Origin: Sulfurimonas sp. HSL-1656 | GTDB lineage: Bacteria > Campylobacterota > Campylobacteria > Campylobacterales > Sulfurimonadaceae | Reading direction: 5' to 3' | Length of the DNA stretch: 64,000 nt | Assembly: GCF_039645585.1 (NCBI RefSeq) | Contig: NZ_CP147915.1 | Location: forward strand, 1-64,000 | In this document: positions 61,186 to 64,000 of the stretch, in pieces | Position numbering within the stretch: the stretch's first letter is position 1 | Layout of the letters: every line of letters starts with the position of its first letter | Notes under the pieces: model-generated | Seen by the model: the letters and a program-made list of their open reading frames with translations, nothing else | What the model was told of the DNA's origin: nothing | Database searches by the model: none | Made by a program: the position numbers and the translations under genes

Positions 61186-62175
61186 TCAGCGGGCAGGGGC
61201 CGCGGTGTCGTAGGCGGGGAAAAAGAGCGCCTCGAAACGCGCTTCTTCCTCCCCTTCAAGCCACTCCGGGTAGAAGTGGTTTATGAGCCACCGGATCCCC
61301 ATCAGCCGCATGAACGACGGCGGACGGGTGATGTAGTTGAAGGGGAGTGACGGCACGGTGAGGACCCTGCCTTCGCGGACGGCGCGCAGCGCCTGCCAGC
61401 GGGGATCTTTCCCGACGGCGTCGGCGAAAACGGGCTCCATCGCGACGATGACGTCCGGGTCGGCGAGCATGACCGTCTCCAGGCTCACTTTTTCCATCCC
61501 GTAGTTGGAACTCATCCGGCACTCCAGGGCGTTCTTCGCCCCGGCGTAGGTGAAGGGTTCGAGGTGGAACGAGCCGTCGCATTCGCTGGAGAGCCCGTCG
61601 GGGCCCTCGGCGAAGTAGTAGCGCACCGGTTTACGCTCGGCCAGTTTCGGCTGCAGTGCATCGATGAGGGCGAGGGTCTGCTCGGTGTAGGCGACCAGGG
61701 CGTCGGCGCGCTGGGTGTTGCCGGTCAGACGCCCCAGCAGTGCGAACTGGGTGAGCAGGTCGCGGATCGACGAATTACGCACGAGAAGGACGGGGATGCC
61801 GAGCGCGTCGAACTTGCCGACGATCTTCTCCACCCCCGGCATCCCGCCCCAGACGAGAATGACGTCGGGGCGCGTCAGGGCCAGCACTTCGAAGTTCGGG
61901 GTCTGCCCCTGCCCGAAAAACCCCCCGGCGACGGGTCGGCCGTCGGCGGCCCCGGCGTAGGGGCGCTGCGCATCGCTCCACGGGAAGTTGAGCGCCGCGA
62001 TGAGCGCGGGGTCGAAGGCGAGCACGCTCATCGTCAGCGGCGGCGACGCCGCGTAGATCCTCGTCACCGTCTCGGGGAGATCGACCGTCCGGCCGTAATC
62101 GTCCGTGAGGCTCCGTGCCTGTAGCGTGCCTGCGAGGAGGCAGAGGGCCAAAAGAAAAAAGATGCCTGTTCTCAT
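61186..62175 (-). CDS. ABC transporter periplasmic binding protein (FecB/BtuF type)
   Basis: Cluster of siderophore, heme, cobalamin or molybdate binders. It has 329 aa. Signal peptide is residues 1-20. LTDDYGRTVDLPETVTRIYA follows, the standard start of this family. LTRPDVILVWGGMPGV near residue 104, ADPDVIVAMEPVF near 230 and VREGRVLTVPSLPFNY near 260 match it. GGAGG lies 8 bases before the ATG at 62175. The ATPase stop overlaps the start (ATGA). No lipobox is seen. Confidence 0.9.
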   Translation of the reverse strand: MRTGIFFLLALCLLAGTLQARSLTDDYGRTVDLPETVTRIYAASPPLTMSVLAFDPALIAALNFPWSDAQRPYAGAADGRPVAGGFFGQGQTPNFEVLALTRPDVILVWGGMPGVEKIVGKFDALGIPVLLVRNSSIRDLLTQFALLGRLTGNTQRADALVAYTEQTLALIDALQPKLAERKPVRYYFAEGPDGLSSECDGSFHLEPFTYAGAKNALECRMSSNYGMEKVSLETVMLADPDVIVAMEPVFADAVGKDPRWQALRAVREGRVLTVPSLPFNYITRPPSFMRLMGIRWLINHFYPEWLEGEEEARFEALFFPAYDTAAPAR

Positions 62176-62960
62176 GCGGAGACCCTCCGGAAGTGCGGCA
62201 GGCACCAGTTCTTGTCGCGGTGCTCCACGATATCGGCCTCGACACCGTAGACCCGGCGCAGCATCTCGGGGGTGATGACGGCGTCGGGCACGCCTTGGTC
62301 GATCATGTGGCCGTCGTGCATGACGGCGACGCGGCTGGAGACAAGCAGGGCGTGGTCGGGGTAGTGTGTCGTTTTGAGGAAGGTCTTCCCCTGCCCCGCC
62401 AGGTGTGCGATCATCTCCAGCAGCCGCATCTGGTTGCCGTAATCAAGCCCGGTGACCGGTTCGTCCATGATAAAGGTGGAGACCTCCTGGGCCAGGGCGC
62501 GCGCCAGCAGCACCATCTGCTTCTGCCCGCCGCTGAGCTGCCCGAAGGGGCGGGAGGCCAGCGTCTTGATGCCGACGGTCCGCAGCGCCTCCATGGCGAC
62601 CTCGCGGTCGCGCGCGCCGGGCTGGGCGAAGAAGCCGAGCTTCGCCGCCCGCCCCATCATGACCATCTCCGCGACCGTGTAGTTGAAGGGGACGCTGTGG
62701 TACTGGGGAATGTAGGCGATATGCTGCGCGATCTCCCGGTGGGAGTAGCGTGCGAGCGGCGCGCCGTCCAGCCGGATGTCGCCGCTGCCGCGCAGCAGGC
62801 CGAGCATCAGGCGGATCAGCGTACTTTTGCCGCAGCCGTTGGGCCCCAGCAGGCTGACGACTTCGCCGGGGTAGAGGGCGAAGTTCATCTTTTTGAGCAC
62901 CTGGTGCGTCGGGTAGGAGAAGGTGAGGTTTTTGACTTCGATGATCGGTTTCAGTTCCAT
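62172..62960 (-). CDS. ABC transporter ATP-binding protein (FecE/BtuD type)
   Basis: ATPase subunit of a type II importer. It has 262 aa. Walker A is LLGPNGCGKSTLIRLMLGLL near residue 39, the Q-loop is IPQYHSVPFNYTVAEMV, the signature LSGGQKQMVLLARALAQEV is near 139, Walker B is TFIMDEPVTGLD near 159, and the switch His follows in TTHYPDHA. The start at 62960 overlaps the permease stop by 10 bases. The frame upstream is a shadow of the permease gene. Confidence 0.93.
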   Translation of the reverse strand: MELKPIIEVKNLTFSYPTHQVLKKMNFALYPGEVVSLLGPNGCGKSTLIRLMLGLLRGSGDIRLDGAPLARYSHREIAQHIAYIPQYHSVPFNYTVAEMVMMGRAAKLGFFAQPGARDREVAMEALRTVGIKTLASRPFGQLSGGQKQMVLLARALAQEVSTFIMDEPVTGLDYGNQMRLLEMIAHLAGQGKTFLKTTHYPDHALLVSSRVAVMHDGHMIDQGVPDAVITPEMLRRVYGVEADIVEHRDKNWCLPHFRRVSA

Positions 62961-63967
62961 GCGGCCCTCGCGTGTTTGAGTACGATGATAAAGACGGGGA
63001 TGCCGATGAGCGAGGTGAGGATCCCGATGGGGATCTCCACGCTCATCGCCAGCCTCGAGACCGAATCGGCCAGGAGCAGAAACGCGGCTCCCGTAATGGC
63101 CGACAGCGGCATCAGCAGGGTGTGGGAAGGCCCGAAGGCCATCCGGACGATGTGGGGGATGATGAGGCCGACCCAGCCGATGATCCCCGCCATAACGACG
63201 GAGAGCGCACTGGCCAGGGTGGCGAGCACGATGGCGATGAAGCGGATGCGCGTCACGTTGATTCCCAGCGCGCGCGCCTCTTCGTCGCCGAGGCTGAGCA
63301 GGTCGAAATAGCGCCCCAGCACGATCAGCCCGCCGATACCCAGCAGCATCGGAACGGCGGCGAGGGCGACCCCGTCCAGGTCCGCCATGCTGAGCGATCC
63401 CATCAGCCAGTAGACGATGGCGGGGAGGGTGCTGTAGGGGTCGGCGACGTATTTGACAACGGAGAGCAGGGCCGTGAAGAGCGAACCGCTGATGACCCCG
63501 CCGAGCACGAGCATGATCGAGGAGCGTCCGGCGCGGACCATGCCGCCGACCATCACGGCAAAACCGACGGCGACGAAACCGAAGATGAAGGCCAGCGCCT
63601 GCACGATCCACCACTGCTCGCTCACGAGCATCCCCAGCGCCGCGCCGAAGGAGGCCCCGGCGAGGACGCCCAGGATCCCCGGAGAGACGAGGGGGTTGAC
63701 GAACATCGCCTGGAAAGCCGCGCCCGAGGTGGCGAGCGCCGCGCCGATGAGCATCGCCAGCAGGATGCGCGGCAGGCGGATCTGCACGATGATGTTCTCC
63801 AGCAGCGCGTACTGCGGCAGGGCCTCGCCGCCGAGGAGCTTGTACTCCAGGAAGCCCGCAAGCGTCCGGGCGTCGACGGGGTACTGGCCCCACATCAGCG
63901 TCAGCGTGGCCACGAGCAGAAGCACCATGAGTGCCGCCGAGAGGGAGAGGGCGTAGCGGCGCTGCAT
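62951..63967 (-). CDS. ABC transporter permease (FecCD/BtuC type)
   Basis: Inner-membrane permease with about ten helices. It has 338 aa. The family pattern is seen in IIVQIRLPRILLAMLIGAAL near residue 59, AFQAMFVNPLVSPGILGVLA near 84 and GIIGWVGLIIPHIVRMAFG near 261. The ATG lies within the stop of the upstream partial gene (ATGA overlap), so it is translationally coupled to an outer-membrane receptor. Confidence 0.93.
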   Translation of the reverse strand: MQRRYALSLSAALMVLLLVATLTLMWGQYPVDARTLAGFLEYKLLGGEALPQYALLENIIVQIRLPRILLAMLIGAALATSGAAFQAMFVNPLVSPGILGVLAGASFGAALGMLVSEQWWIVQALAFIFGFVAVGFAVMVGGMVRAGRSSIMLVLGGVISGSLFTALLSVVKYVADPYSTLPAIVYWLMGSLSMADLDGVALAAVPMLLGIGGLIVLGRYFDLLSLGDEEARALGINVTRIRFIAIVLATLASALSVVMAGIIGWVGLIIPHIVRMAFGPSHTLLMPLSAITGAAFLLLADSVSRLAMSVEIPIGILTSLIGIPVFIIVLKHARAAWN

Positions 63968-64000
63968 CAGAAGTTCACGGTGAGCGAGCCGAACACCTGC
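63967..64000 (-). CDS. Partial outer-membrane protein (C-terminus only)
   Basis: Only the last ten codons are in the window: QVFGSLTVNF followed by TGA at 63967-63969. An aromatic-ending beta strand is typical for outer-membrane barrels. The position just before a FecCD permease suggests a TonB-dependent receptor. The rest lies beyond the right edge. Confidence 0.55.
   Translation of the reverse strand, partial: QVFGSLTVNF

Overview
The window reads as the replication-origin end of a GC-rich Campylobacterota (Epsilonproteobacteria) chromosome, most like Sulfurimonas and its relatives. The evidence is the dnaA-dnaN-gyrB order at the left edge, origin-like DnaA boxes of the TTATTCACA type on both sides of dnaA, T-rich promoters of the TGNTATAAT and GGATAAAAT type, and a gene set rich in sulfur, selenium and metal handling. 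This assignment is inference from gene order and protein families. I saw no rRNA or tRNA gene, CRISPR array, insertion sequence or prophage, and almost all of the window is coding.

Layout. 1-5.1 kb: bipartite oriC candidate with dnaA, dnaN and gyrB. 5.1-9.9 kb: a membrane-anchored degenerate GGDEF/EAL protein, queF, a small hypothetical gene, sixA, a convergent CCA-adding enzyme and a YebC/TACO1 protein. 10-16.2 kb: a tight pyk-zwf-pgl-edd-eda operon encoding the oxidative entry and the Entner-Doudoroff pathway, closed by a clear terminator. 16.2-24.5 kb: single genes (MOSC protein, FadL-type porin, amine oxidase-like flavoprotein, lipoprotein, ferredoxin-thioredoxin reductase-like protein, RecQ, ProB). 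24.5-28.7 kb: selenium group on the minus strand (selD, mnmH) with two overlapping downstream genes, and a divergent HAD protein. 28.7-36.1 kb: minus-strand run of two MscS channels, a CorA-like transporter, an inositol-monophosphatase-family enzyme and phosphoglucomutase.

36.3-39.8 kb: a TonB receptor with a Fur-box-like palindrome upstream, followed by a polytopic Fe-S protein. 39.9-42.8 kb: a sulfur-trafficking cluster (double-domain MerR regulator, split YeeE/YedE transporter, AhpD-like protein, periplasmic DsrE-like protein). 42.9-45.4 kb: DUF1566 protein, duplicated EF-hand protein, pirin and MarR, the last two behind a near-consensus promoter whose spacer is a palindrome. 45.4-52.4 kb: a CzcCBA-type metal efflux operon with a small His-containing exported protein, a heme-binding protein and a DUF4405 membrane protein. 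52.5-53.8 kb: DUF2202 ferritin-like lipoprotein.

53.8-64 kb: a continuous minus-strand operon, running off the right edge, that looks like a dedicated metal or metallophore acquisition system. It holds the end of one outer-membrane receptor, a FecCD-type permease, an ATPase, a FecB-type binding protein, a methyltransferase, a luciferase-like flavin oxidoreductase, two more TonB receptors, an orphan ModA/TupA-like binding protein and a second methyltransferase. It is the best candidate here for an undescribed system.

Many start codons were moved inside longer open frames, using visible Shine-Dalgarno sequences and family N-termini; the evidence fields give the reasons.
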